64,000 nucleotides of DNA from Planctomycetota bacterium (GCA_003671025.1 QWPW01000006.1:45083-109082), one strand, 5' to 3'. Shown: positions 1-11,888, numbered from the stretch's first letter. The notes: generated by a model from the sequence alone, not told the origin. Translations and numbers: made by a program.

Positions 1-2444
1 GCGCGGCAACGGACGCGACCAGTCCGCCACTGAGCGCGATGGTCAACGACCTCAAGTGCGAACTCACGCTGCCGAGCAACAGCAAGCCCGGCGTGATTGA
101 TCTCGGTGCGCGCATTGACGGTGCGGTGACGCACGTTGTCCAGCAATTCACGCGTATTCCCGCATCATTTGCCGCACCAGCGCCCGAGTTGTTGGCGACG
201 CTTGGACTCGTAGGTTCGATCGACATCAAAGGAATCGATCCATCATTCGTCGCCCGCTTGGCGCCGAGTGCTGCGGACAAAGTGGGAGTGCTCGGCGTTG
301 GACCGATGACGGCTTCGGTGCGCAATCGAAATGAGAACGGCGCGACGCTCGCAGAGTTCACGCTCGACGCGACGGACGCGGATGTGTCGGGATCGGTGCG
401 CCTTGCCAAAGACACGCTGGCACTCAACGCGTTCGTGCTCGACCTCACGCTCAGCAAACAAGCGCTCGCCTCGCTCCCACTCGGTGAAGGAATCGAACTC
501 GCGCCAGGGACGAAAATTTCAGTGCGCGTTCCCACCTTCGCGCTCACGCAAGCGAGCGACGGTTGGGTTCCATCAGGCGATTGCGCGGCGACGATTTCCA
601 TCGACGCGTTGCAGATCAATCGCGCGCCAGGAATCATGGCGCCGCTGAAGATTGCGCGCATCGATACCAACGCCTCGTATGTCTTCAAAGAGGAGCGCGC
701 AGTCGTCAAGGGCCACGCAAACCTTGGAGGCAACGGCAACGCGGGCGGCATGGCGTTTGACCTCGCATGGAAAAAACCTGCACAAGCGAAGCTGTTTTCT
801 GGCGCGCAGGGCTCGCTCGAGATCGTTGAGTTTGATCTGGCGAAGTTCGAACCAGCGCTTGGTCTCGCGCCGGGGAGTTACTCGGGAATGCTCGGCGGCG
901 CGGGAACTCTGAAGATCACCTTTGATGAACGTGACTCGGCACGCGCGCAAGTGATTGCATCGTTTCCCAAGACGCAAGGCTCGATCGAGCTTGAGGTCAT
1001 CACGCAAAGTGGTCAGCGTCTGGCGCGCGCGAAGGGTGATGTGAGCGCAGACATTTCCGCCGATGCGTTTGGAAAACTCGCGGGTCTCGGTGGAGATCCC
1101 ACACGACGCGTGACGACTCCAGTGCGCGCGACGATGACGATTGCGCAACTCGATGTTCCGCTCGACGACGCGCTGAGGCCGCTGCTCGCACGCGCGAGTG
1201 TGAACGCGAACGGCGCGCTCTCACCGCTGGCACTTGAAGTCATTACTGGCAACGGAACAAAGACATCGGTGTCGACGGGCGCGCTTGCGCTGACGATCAA
1301 GAGCGCGCGGCTTGCCGATGAAATCACGCTGCAACTGAGCAGTGCAAATGCGCCGAGCGCTGCTACGGCCACGAACCAAGTCAGCACCACGGGCAGCATC
1401 GACGCGAAGATCGTCGTGCGCGGCGCAGTCGCGGACTCGACGAACATCGCGACTCAAGCAAAGGTCGCGAACAACACCAAAGTTGCCAACGCGCCCGCAA
1501 CTGCCAGCGCCATGCGTGTCGACGCAACCATCAAGGCATCGAAGTTTCCCGCGGCCACATTTGATGCGCTCGCGGCCACGGGCGGATCGATTCAGAAATA
1601 TCTCGGCGACGCGATTGACGCGGAAATCTCCGCACAATCGCTCTCGTCCACCGGCGGTTCACTCGCAGCGAAACTCTCGTCAGCCTACGCATCGCTCGAT
1701 GCGCCAGTACTCACGGTGAGCGACGGTTTCTTGCGCGTGACCGAGAGCGCACCGTTGAGCGCAACCTTCGCGCTTTCGCCCGCAGTGAAAACCGAGTTGC
1801 TCGCGTCGATCAATCCGATCTTCTCCGACATCGTCGCGGGATCACCCGCGAAGTTCACGCTCACGAATCTCGCGTGGCCACTCGATGGGGATCGCAAGAA
1901 GTTCGACGCTTTGTTCACGCTCGAGACCGGCGAAGTGCGTCTCTCCAATTCGGGAGTGCTTTCGTTTCTGCTGACATTCGCGGGCGCATCGCGCGCCGAT
2001 GGATTCGAGTCGTATCTCGACATGCTCAACGGCACGGTGAAACAAGGTCGATTGACCTATCGCGACTTCGCACTGCGCGCGGGCAAGACCAAGCAGGGCA
2101 CGTGGAAGAATTCGTTGCTCTTTGCAGGCGACATTGATCTTGCCGCGAAACCGATGCGTGCGAATTCGATCTCCACGGTGGTTCCGCTTTCTGATGCCGC
2201 AAATTGGTCGAGTATGGCGAAAGGTATGTTTGACAGCATCGGCGCTGCGAGTCCCGAGTTGCTCAAATCGCTGACCGTCGGCGTCGACATGAGCGGTCCG
2301 TTGTTCGACAGCGCCGGCAAGCCCGCGAAGCTCGAGATGAAAATGAAATGGCCAGACATCACGAAGGCGTTGTCCGACAATCCTGGGGGAATCCTCGATG
2401 CCGCGGGTTCGATCTTCGATGCGATTCGCAATCGAAACAACTAG
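1..2444 (+). CDS. AsmA-like / large repetitive envelope protein, 5' end truncated by window edge
   Basis: Frame 3 is open from the first bases through the annotated ATG at 39 to the stop at 2444; low-complexity beta-rich AsmA/DUF3971-like composition. Confidence 0.6.
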   Translation, partial: AATDATSPPLSAMVNDLKCELTLPSNSKPGVIDLGARIDGAVTHVVQQFTRIPASFAAPAPELLATLGLVGSIDIKGIDPSFVARLAPSAADKVGVLGVGPMTASVRNRNENGATLAEFTLDATDADVSGSVRLAKDTLALNAFVLDLTLSKQALASLPLGEGIELAPGTKISVRVPTFALTQASDGWVPSGDCAATISIDALQINRAPGIMAPLKIARIDTNASYVFKEERAVVKGHANLGGNGNAGGMAFDLAWKKPAQAKLFSGAQGSLEIVEFDLAKFEPALGLAPGSYSGMLGGAGTLKITFDERDSARAQVIASFPKTQGSIELEVITQSGQRLARAKGDVSADISADAFGKLAGLGGDPTRRVTTPVRATMTIAQLDVPLDDALRPLLARASVNANGALSPLALEVITGNGTKTSVSTGALALTIKSARLADEITLQLSSANAPSAATATNQVSTTGSIDAKIVVRGAVADSTNIATQAKVANNTKVANAPATASAMRVDATIKASKFPAATFDALAATGGSIQKYLGDAIDAEISAQSLSSTGGSLAAKLSSAYASLDAPVLTVSDGFLRVTESAPLSATFALSPAVKTELLASINPIFSDIVAGSPAKFTLTNLAWPLDGDRKKFDALFTLETGEVRLSNSGVLSFLLTFAGASRADGFESYLDMLNGTVKQGRLTYRDFALRAGKTKQGTWKNSLLFAGDIDLAAKPMRANSISTVVPLSDAANWSSMAKGMFDSIGAASPELLKSLTVGVDMSGPLFDSAGKPAKLEMKMKWPDITKALSDNPGGILDAAGSIFDAIRNRNN

Positions 2445-2544
2445 TCACCGCAGCGCTGCGATTCGCTCGCGCGTCAATTCAGCAATGCAATTGATGGGTT
2501 GATGGCGCGGGATGCACGGCGCCCATGCCGCGCGAATCGCCCAC

Positions 2545-3102
2545 TTACATGGGCTTTTCGGCGATGGTCTCGTCAAACACTTGCAGCAGTTTCGTCTTGT
2601 CGAAGATCATTTCTTGACGCGAGAGACCAGTGATCTCGTAGTGCGGCGTCAATTCAATCGCATCGACGGGGCACGCCTCTTCGCACATGCCGCAATAGAT
2701 GCAACGCAACTCATCGATGTCGAACTGCTTGGGATATTTTTCGCGGTCAGGCCACGGCGATTCTTCGGCGACGATGTGGATGCAATTGGCGGGGCAGGCC
2801 GTCGCGCACATGAAGCACGCGACGCAGCGCACGCGCCCGTCTTCGTCTTTGTTGAGGCGATGCACGCCGCGAAAGTTGTCGCGAAACTGGCCGCCCTCTT
2901 CAACAGGACGATCGTCGCGCTTCTGTTCGGGGTACTGCAACACCCAAATGTTTTTCTTGGTGGTGCCGCCGCGACCGATGTTTTCGAAGCAGTGACGCAG
3001 CGTCGTCCCCAAGCCTTTGAAGATCGCGGGGAGAAACAAACTCTCTCCGCGAGAGAGGCGGGTGGGGGTCACGTCGATGACTTCTTCGTCGCGGATTGCC
3101 AT
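2545..3102 (-). CDS. nuoI: NADH-quinone oxidoreductase subunit I, 2x[4Fe-4S] ferredoxin-type
   Basis: Two CxxCxxCxxxCP motifs (CVACFMCATACP, CIYCGMCEEACP) and NuoI-like HRLNKDEDGRVRCVACFMCATACPANCIHI; likely start MAIRDEE at 3102. Confidence 0.9.
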   Translation of the reverse strand: MAIRDEEVIDVTPTRLSRGESLFLPAIFKGLGTTLRHCFENIGRGGTTKKNIWVLQYPEQKRDDRPVEEGGQFRDNFRGVHRLNKDEDGRVRCVACFMCATACPANCIHIVAEESPWPDREKYPKQFDIDELRCIYCGMCEEACPVDAIELTPHYEITGLSRQEMIFDKTKLLQVFDETIAEKPM

Positions 3103-3127
3103 GGGGTCGGGATGGTACGGTGTGGCC

Positions 3128-3508
3128 GTGAGCAACGAAAGCGAACCGAAATCATCACCGCCTCGCGCAAGCAGCGAGAGTGCACGCACCAATCGCGTCA
3201 CCTTGCTCGCGCGCAAGCCGTTTCTCGCCGACGCATCGATGATGGGGTTGGGCACTCAGATCTTTAGCGAAGTCATCGCCGGAGTCGTGCTCGGCCTCGG
3301 CACGGACTACCTCCTCGGCACCAAAGGTCGCTGGGTGGTGGTGGGCGCGATCGTCGGAGTGTGCGTGGCCATGTGGACCATGATTCGTATCGCGCTAAAC
3401 ATGAAGGGCGTTTCAGCGAGTCGCGCTAACGCTGGCAAAGCGACGTCCACGCCGAATTCGTCGAGCGCATTGCGAAGCGGTGAGTCGAGGACCGATGAAG
3501 CACGCTAA
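3128..3508 (+). CDS. AtpZ/AtpI-family F0F1 ATPase-associated protein
   Basis: Two TM segments (GTQIFSEVIAGVVLGLGTDYLLGTKGRWVVVGAIVGVCVAMWTM) directly upstream of the atp operon; GTG start VSNESE. Confidence 0.7.
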   Translation: MSNESEPKSSPPRASSESARTNRVTLLARKPFLADASMMGLGTQIFSEVIAGVVLGLGTDYLLGTKGRWVVVGAIVGVCVAMWTMIRIALNMKGVSASRANAGKATSTPNSSSALRSGESRTDEAR

Positions 3509-3923
3509 CCCCGCCTCGGCCTATCCCACCGGACGACTCCTCTTCGCCATCGGAGCATCAGCCGCGACGCTCATCGTGCTGTGGACGCTCATTCGCCTCG
3601 GCGGCGAGCTCTCACCCGAGGTCTATCGAGCGGGCGTTCTAGGACTGGCATCAGCCACGCTCGCGCATATTTTGGGAGCAGTCGCGGGCGGATTTTTCAT
3701 CGACGCGCACGGCTGCTCGACCGCGTACCTCGCCTCCACGGTCGTGCGCTTCCTGCTCACACCGCTGTTGGCACTCTCGTTATACTTTGCCCTCCCTGTG
3801 CAGCCCGTCCCGCTCCTCATCGGTGCGACGGTGGGCTACCTCGTCATCTTGGTGGCCGACATGGCCGTCATGCTGAAGTCGGCGCAGAGGGGTGAGAGAG
3901 ACGTGGGCGCGGCTGCAAACTGA
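3495..3923 (+). CDS. ATP synthase subunit I-like membrane protein
   Basis: Four predicted TM helices, located between atpZ-like gene and atpB. Confidence 0.55.
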   Translation: MKHANPASAYPTGRLLFAIGASAATLIVLWTLIRLGGELSPEVYRAGVLGLASATLAHILGAVAGGFFIDAHGCSTAYLASTVVRFLLTPLLALSLYFALPVQPVPLLIGATVGYLVILVADMAVMLKSAQRGERDVGAAAN

Positions 3924-4109
3924 GCCAAAACCTGCGGAAAAAGCGTGGTTTTCAGAATTTGCAAGGCCGCGCACGACACAACGAATTGACATTAATTGAC
4001 ATCGTGACAGATTTCACGATTGCGTCCATCGATGCAATCTCCATCGACACGACATCGACACGACACTTGATCGCGGAATCGCGTCTGCATCAGCTCTGAA
4101 CTTTCCCGC

Positions 4110-5183
4110 ATGAACTTCACCTCCACACTTGCCTCGTTGGTCAGCGCTGCGAGCACCTCGGTGCACGGGGCTCACGCGCTGCTCGCGTCCGAAGGCAGTC
4201 CACTCGACCACGTGCTCGACAAGCCATCGGCGCTGTCCACGATGTTCGGGCTTGACTCGGCCGACATCAAACTCAGCGTTGTCTCGCTCGTCGTCGGCGG
4301 CCTGCTGACGTTCTGCCTGCTGATGCTTTCGGCTCGCCGCATCGGCACCGGATCTGCCGCGCAAGGCACCGACCGCTACCTCACCAAGGGGCGCATCGCG
4401 CAACTCATCGAAGTCATGGTGCAGGGACTGCGCGATGGCGTGCTCGAGCCGATGTTGGGCAAGCGCACCTCTGACTACTACCTGCCGTTCTTCCTCTCGC
4501 TGTTCTTCTTCGTGCTGACGCTCAATCTGTTCGGCCTCATCCCGCTGGCGGATATGCAAGAGTTCGTGCACAAGCTCACCAGCTCGCACGACCATGCAGG
4601 TGAACACGCTGGTCATGCCGCGAGTCCGATTTACTTCGGCGGCACGGCGACCGCGTCCATCTCGGTGACCGCGGGCTTGGCCACGATTTCGTTCTTCGTG
4701 ATCTTGCTCCACTCGCTGCGCGAACTCGGCGTCAAGGGTTTCCTCGAGCACATGTGCGGCGGCAAGGAACTGCTCAACGGACCCAAGGGACTGTTGCTGG
4801 TCGTGCCCATCCTCTTTGTCGTTGAGATCCTCGGCCTCATCATCAAGCCCGCCGCGTTGGCCATCCGTCTGTTCGCCAACATGCTCGCGGGCCACACGTT
4901 GTTGGCCACGATCTTCATGTTTACGGGCATGGCTCTGAAAGCCGGCGGTTGGGGCTTTGCCGCGCCAATTGGCCTTGTTTCCGCGATCTTCGCGATCGCG
5001 ATTAGTTTCCTCGAACTCTTTGTCGCCTTCCTTCAGGCGTTCGTCTTCATGTTCCTCACTGCGGTGTTCATCGGAATGATGAGTCATCACGGTGACGATC
5101 ACGGCGCTGATCATGAGACTGATCATGAGGCTGGCCACAAAGAAGGGCACGGACATGGCGTAGCCCATGCGTCCGCGCACTGA
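4110..5183 (+). CDS. atpB: F0F1 ATP synthase subunit a
   Basis: Conserved AIRLFANMLAGHTLL and late TM helices; His-rich C-terminal tail. Confidence 0.95.
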   Translation: MNFTSTLASLVSAASTSVHGAHALLASEGSPLDHVLDKPSALSTMFGLDSADIKLSVVSLVVGGLLTFCLLMLSARRIGTGSAAQGTDRYLTKGRIAQLIEVMVQGLRDGVLEPMLGKRTSDYYLPFFLSLFFFVLTLNLFGLIPLADMQEFVHKLTSSHDHAGEHAGHAASPIYFGGTATASISVTAGLATISFFVILLHSLRELGVKGFLEHMCGGKELLNGPKGLLLVVPILFVVEILGLIIKPAALAIRLFANMLAGHTLLATIFMFTGMALKAGGWGFAAPIGLVSAIFAIAISFLELFVAFLQAFVFMFLTAVFIGMMSHHGDDHGADHETDHEAGHKEGHGHGVAHASAH

Positions 5184-5194
5184 CCGCAGATTGA

Positions 5195-5665
<471 letters not shown>

Positions 5666-5772
5666 TCAGGCACTGATGAAGGACTGATTTGCGTTGACTG
5701 ACAAATCGGCGAATTGCGGCGGTCACACCGTTGCAGTCTTGCGTCGAGGCTTGCGTCAGAAGACAAATTTTC

Positions 5773-5827
5773 GGTTGCCGCCGAGGACACTCGGCGGCAA
5801 CCTTTCCGATCCGCGACTTGCGGATCG
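5773..5827 (+). promoter_or_regulatory. Two consecutive stem-loops in the atpE-atpF intergenic region
   Basis: Perfect 12-bp stem ggttgccgccga/tcggcggcaacc (5773-5802) followed by 8-bp stem cgatccgc/gcggatcg (5807-5827). Confidence 0.65.
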
Positions 5828-5907
5828 AACGACTGCTCTCCACCGGAATCGTCTTGATTCGCGGATTGTTCACGGTTCGACTCGATCACCATTCGCTGGA
5901 TTTTCCT

Positions 5908-6423
5908 ATGAACGCGCTCATCGCCGCCAGCCCACTTGCTCCTGATGTGATCGGTTTCACGACCGCGATCATCGTCTTCCTCGCCTTCTTCATCGTCACC
6001 GCCAAGTTGGTGTGGCCGAAGATCATCGCGGGCCTTGATGAGCGTTACGCCAAGATCCGTGGCGAGATTGATGCCGCGGAAGCCGCGCGCCATGAAGCGC
6101 AATCGGCGCAGAAGAAGTTCGAAGAGAAGTTGCAGCAAGCACAAGCCGAAGCCGCCGCGACCATCGCCTCCGCGCAGGCCATCGCGCGCAAAGCAGGCGA
6201 TGAACTTCGTGCGCGCAACGAGGTGGAGCTCGCCGACATGAAGGCGCGCGCTGTTGCTGACATCCAAGCCGCGAAAGAGAACGCGGTCAAAGAACTCAAC
6301 GATCACGCCGTCGGGTTGGCCACCACCATGGCGAGCAAGATTCTCCGCCGCGAAGTGAGCGCGGGCGATCAGTCGCGTTTGGTGACCGAAAGCCTCGCCG
6401 AGCTCGTGCGCGGCCGTAACTGA
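5908..6423 (+). CDS. atpF: F0F1 ATP synthase subunit b
   Basis: N-terminal TM (FTTAIIVFLAFFIVTAKLVWPKII) and long coiled coil; start MNALIAAS at 5908. Confidence 0.9.
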   Translation: MNALIAASPLAPDVIGFTTAIIVFLAFFIVTAKLVWPKIIAGLDERYAKIRGEIDAAEAARHEAQSAQKKFEEKLQQAQAEAAATIASAQAIARKAGDELRARNEVELADMKARAVADIQAAKENAVKELNDHAVGLATTMASKILRREVSAGDQSRLVTESLAELVRGRN

Positions 6424-6515
6424 CTGCGACGCGCGTTGTGCGCGACTGCCGTACTTCCACTCGCTTCGCTCGTATCGCTCTCTGACCTCCGCGCCACTTC
6501 TTTCGTCAAGCTCCA

Positions 6516-7121
6516 ATGGCCAACACCAAGCACATCGACAAAATCGCCAGCGTGTACGCCAAGAGTCTTCTCGAGGTGTGCGACAAGATGGGCGGCAACG
6601 CCGTCGCGCAAGCATGCGCGAGCGAACTCGAAGGCATCGCCGAGATCATTCGATCTGATCGCGCGTTCGCCGAGTTTCTCAAGACTCCGATCATCGGTGA
6701 CGCGGCGCGCACTGCGTCGCTCGACAAGATCGTCAAAGGTCGCGTCTCTGATTTGGTCTATCGCTTTGTCATGGTGCTCGCCGATCACGGCCGCGGTGGT
6801 CGACTCGCAGACGTTGCCGATGCATTCGACGCGCTGTTGCAAGAGCGACTCGGTCGCATCGAAGTCGACATGTTCACCGTGGACGGCCGCGCTGATGACG
6901 AGGTCATCGCCACCGTCAAAGCACGCGTGAAAGAAGCGTTTTCCAAAGACGCGGTGCTTCATCAGTACGCGGACAGCGCCATGATTGGCGGCGTCAAACT
7001 TCGCATCGGCGATCAACTCATCGACGGCTCGGTCGCGACCCAATTGCGCGCGATGCGCGATGCCGTTGCCGCACGCGGCTCGGGCGCGATTCGCTCGCGA
7101 CCCAGTGACTTTCTCGGCTAA
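6516..7121 (+). CDS. atpH: F0F1 ATP synthase subunit delta
   Basis: DKIASVYAKSLLEV...; C-terminal IGGVKLRIGDQLIDGSVATQLRAMRDA. Confidence 0.92.
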   Translation: MANTKHIDKIASVYAKSLLEVCDKMGGNAVAQACASELEGIAEIIRSDRAFAEFLKTPIIGDAARTASLDKIVKGRVSDLVYRFVMVLADHGRGGRLADVADAFDALLQERLGRIEVDMFTVDGRADDEVIATVKARVKEAFSKDAVLHQYADSAMIGGVKLRIGDQLIDGSVATQLRAMRDAVAARGSGAIRSRPSDFLG

Positions 7122-7268
7122 CCAACTTCAAATCACACATGCCAAAGCGAGTCTCTCGCCTGCGCATCGTTTCACTTTCCCTCCCGACTTTCGCAACACA
7201 ACACACGCAGATTCAGCAGTGGCCACGGACGAGAGTCAAGGCACCGCATTTACCACGAGGACACATCC

Positions 7269-8831
<1,563 letters not shown>

Positions 8832-8879
8832 TCAGTAGAGCGAGAGCTGAGCTTCGAACTCGCAACGATTCAAAATAGA

Positions 8880-8909
8880 GGGCGCCGCAAATTGCGGCGC
8901 CCTCTTTCA
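8880..8909 (+). terminator. Rho-independent terminator after atpA
   Basis: gggcgccgcaaattgcggcgccc stem-loop followed by tctttcatt, 50 bp after atpA stop. Confidence 0.85.
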
Positions 8910-8950
8910 TTGGATCATGTGTTGTAAACAGCAGCTTGATGTGCGCGTGA

Positions 8951-9445
8951 CTAGCTGCGTTTGTTGTCTGCGTTCTTTCCGCTCCGAGATACGCTCACGC
9001 CAGACGATCCGCCTACAGCCATGCCCACGAACGCGGCGGCAAGGGTGCTCCACGCGCGCCACGATGGGTAATCAATCCACCGCGCCGACTCGCTGAGCGT
9101 GAGCGTGCTGATGCGCAGTAGCGGTCGCTGAAGCGCGCTTCCCTCGATCGCGCCCGACGCAACGAGTCCGCCGAGGACTGTCGAGATCAGCAGCAGCAAC
9201 GCCATCCCGCCGCGACCGCCGAGTCGTCCTGCGACGAATCCACCGATGAGTCCGCCGATGAGCGTCACGGTCAACGCGACGAACGTCCAGTTCTCCGTGG
9301 CGCCCCAGCCCCCGTCGGCAAAAACGAATTCGTCGCCGAGGCCGCGATAGCAGGCGTAGGTGCCGACGATGATGGCGATGATCCCCACCATGAATCCCAC
9401 CCATGCGCCAAAGGGCGCTCGCAGACATCCGGTGCATCCCATATG
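8951..9445 (-). CDS. Hypothetical multi-TM membrane protein
   Basis: Start near MGCTGCLRAPFGAWVGF; at least four hydrophobic segments. Confidence 0.6.
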   Translation of the reverse strand, partial: HMGCTGCLRAPFGAWVGFMVGIIAIIVGTYACYRGLGDEFVFADGGWGATENWTFVALTVTLIGGLIGGFVAGRLGGRGGMALLLLISTVLGGLVASGAIEGSALQRPLLRISTLTLSESARWIDYPSWRAWSTLAAAFVGMAVGGSSGVSVSRSGKNADNKRS

Positions 9446-9560
9446 AAATCCTCTTGAAGCGCGCCTGCTCGCATTACTGCTGCGGGCGCTGGTCCATGTC
9501 TTGATCGATGTCGTGAGGCGTGTCGCGAGGCATGTGAGTATCGCCCACACGCTGATGGCG

Positions 9561-10601
9561 CTACTGCCGTCCCTGAATTCCGATCATCGTCCCCAGCCCC
9601 GCGGAAAGTTGAATCTGTGCGCGAAAATCTAACAATTTCGCGGCGGCCTCGGTGTGTGCGACGCTGTGTTTGACCTCGCCCTCGCGCGCGGGTTGGTGCA
9701 ACACCGCGACTTCTCGCGTCGCCAATCGTTGCATCAGATCCGCGAGGACGGCGATTGAAGTGGCCACACCGGTACCGATGTTGAGCACAGCTCCGCCGAG
9801 TGGTTTCGTCGCCTCAAGTGCAACGATCAAGGCACGGGCAACATCGGTGACGTGCACGAAGTCACGGGTTTGCGTGCCGTCGCCGTAAAGTGTGATCGCT
9901 TCGTTCATCGTGATGCGCTCGGCGAAGCGGGCGATGACTGCCGCATAGCTCGAGTGCGGATTTTGTCGCGGCCCGTACACATTGAAGAATCGCATCGACA
10001 CGCCATCAGGTGCGCTGTGTGCCAGGGTGTGTGCCACGGTGTGTGCCGCGGTGTGTTTCGTCGTGTCGCCGTGTTCTCCGCGCGCAAACGCGCGCACTTG
10101 TGTCTCGCCGTTGAGTTTGCTCGTCGCGTAGGGCGACATCGGTTGTGGCTCCATCGACTCGATGTGCGGCGCGCATTGATCGCCGTACGCACTCGAACTC
10201 GCGGCGAACACCACGCGCCGCACACCTGCCGCGCGCGCGCCGTCGAGCAGCGTGCGCGTGCCTTCGACATTGACTCGTTGATACAACTCAGGCGATACGA
10301 CGCTCTCTGCCACCGATGTCTTCGCCGCAAGATGCACGACGTCGCTCACGCCCTCGAGCGCGCGCGCCACCGCGACCGGCGACTCGATCGACCCTTCGCA
10401 AATCTCAAGTTTCGCCTCGAGTTTGTCCGTGAGGTGCGCGAGATTCTCTTTGCGCCCGCTGCTGAAATCATCGAGCACACGCACGCGCACTCCGTGATGC
10501 AGCAGCGCTTCACACACATGCGATCCGATGAAGCCAGCGCCACCAGTGACCAACACCGTGCGCACCGTGTCGGCGTCGCTGCGTGGCAATCCTCGCATCA
10601 A
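9561..10601 (-). CDS. NAD-dependent epimerase/dehydratase (extended SDR)
   Basis: VTGGAGFIGSHV Rossmann motif, YATSK catalytic motif, RFFNVYGPRQ, GDGTQTRDFVHVTDVA. Confidence 0.93.
   Translation of the reverse strand: MMRGLPRSDADTVRTVLVTGGAGFIGSHVCEALLHHGVRVRVLDDFSSGRKENLAHLTDKLEAKLEICEGSIESPVAVARALEGVSDVVHLAAKTSVAESVVSPELYQRVNVEGTRTLLDGARAAGVRRVVFAASSSAYGDQCAPHIESMEPQPMSPYATSKLNGETQVRAFARGEHGDTTKHTAAHTVAHTLAHSAPDGVSMRFFNVYGPRQNPHSSYAAVIARFAERITMNEAITLYGDGTQTRDFVHVTDVARALIVALEATKPLGGAVLNIGTGVATSIAVLADLMQRLATREVAVLHQPAREGEVKHSVAHTEAAAKLLDFRAQIQLSAGLGTMIGIQGRQ
10017..10064. repeat. 12-bp tandem repeat (4 imperfect copies, gtgtgccacggt) inside the epimerase CDS
   Basis: gtgtgccagggt gtgtgccacggt gtgtgccgcggt gtgtttcgtcgt; encodes HTAAHTVAHTLAH. 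Confidence 0.85.
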
Positions 10602-11311
10602 GATGAAGCCTTTCGTGCGCGTTGGTCCTGATCGGAGTGTGCGTGATGATCAAGCAGTTGCGTACCCGCATTCATTCTCATCGGGTTGGAACGCAATATC
10701 GCCGCGCACGCATCAAGCGCCGCATGGATTCCGCGCGTCGCGCTCTCGATGTCCATCGAAGGTCCTCCGCGCGTGCGCGCTTGCTCAGGCAGCTGCGGTA
10801 CGTGGATGAACCCCGCTGCGCCTAGCGAACTGTGCGCGAGCAATCGATACATCAGTTCGTTGCACAAGAAACTACCCGCGCTGAGCGAGAGTGTTCCCGC
10901 AACTTCCGCCGCGCGACACGCCTCGAGCATTTCACGCACAGGCAGCGTGGTGAATCGCGCAGCGACGTCGCCGTCGATGACCGGCGTGTCGATCACTTGC
11001 GCGCCCGCGTTGTCAGCGATGCGAGAGTCGCGCAAGTTGATCGCGACGCGTTCGAAGTGAATGCTGTCGGCCTTGCCACTTTCACCGAGCGCGATCACCG
11101 CTTCGGGTCTCAGCGCATCAAGCGCTGGCTCGAGGATGGACCATGCGCTTGCCGGTTCAACGCCACCGATGACGGGCAACGTCAAGTATGCGCGCGTGCC
11201 GCAAATACAAGGGGTTTTCTCTAGGAGATCGCTGATGAGCATCGTCGGATTGACGGTGCTTCCGCCAAACGGTTCGAACGAAGTCACGAGGATGAGCGGG
11301 CGTGATGGCAT
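10598..11311 (-). CDS. pcp: Pyroglutamyl-peptidase I
   Basis: VTSFEPFGGSTVNP; catalytic AGSFLCNELMYRLL; GFIHVPQLPEQ. Confidence 0.92.
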   Translation of the reverse strand: MPSRPLILVTSFEPFGGSTVNPTMLISDLLEKTPCICGTRAYLTLPVIGGVEPASAWSILEPALDALRPEAVIALGESGKADSIHFERVAINLRDSRIADNAGAQVIDTPVIDGDVAARFTTLPVREMLEACRAAEVAGTLSLSAGSFLCNELMYRLLAHSSLGAAGFIHVPQLPEQARTRGGPSMDIESATRGIHAALDACAAILRSNPMRMNAGTQLLDHHAHSDQDQRARKASS

Positions 11312-11365
11312 AGAGAAATGTTTGCCAACGGCGATTGAGACGAGTGCGCATCACGCGCGACGCGA

Positions 11366-11818
11366 TTACTCCCCGATGTCCTCAGCCCACAGATCAGGCT
11401 TCTCACGCTTCATCCGTTCCATGAGTGCGATGCAACGCGCATCGTCGACCACCACGAGTTCGGCACCGTTGGCGCGCATCCAATCTTCCGCGCCCATGAA
11501 TGTGCGGTTCTCGCCGATCACCACCCGCGGAACTTTGAACAAGATCGCCGTGCCCGAACACATCGAGCAAGGCGAGAGTGTGGACACCAATGTGAGCGAG
11601 CGCCAATCGCGACGACGTCCCGCGCGACGAATGCAATCGACTTCCGCATGCGCGGTGGGATCGCCCGATTGCACGCGCTGGTTGTGGCCCGCGGCGACGA
11701 CGTTTCCGTTCGCGTCGAGCAATGAACTGCCGATGGGAATGCCGCCTTCACGCCAACCCTTTTCGGCCATCTCGATGGCCGCATCAAGTCCGCGACGAAT
11801 CCATTCAGTGCTGATCAT
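11366..11818 (-). CDS. Cytosine deaminase, fungal FCY1-like (CDA fold)
   Basis: HAE and PCSMC zinc motifs; LVVVDDARCIALMERMKREKPDLWAEDIGE resembles the recalled yeast Fcy1 C-terminus. Confidence 0.82.
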   Translation of the reverse strand: MISTEWIRRGLDAAIEMAEKGWREGGIPIGSSLLDANGNVVAAGHNQRVQSGDPTAHAEVDCIRRAGRRRDWRSLTLVSTLSPCSMCSGTAILFKVPRVVIGENRTFMGAEDWMRANGAELVVVDDARCIALMERMKREKPDLWAEDIGE

Positions 11819-11888
11819 GCGGTGCAGTATCAGCACCGCCGCGCGTTTTGCAACAACGCGAAGCGCAATGGTCCCCGACCCAATCGGC

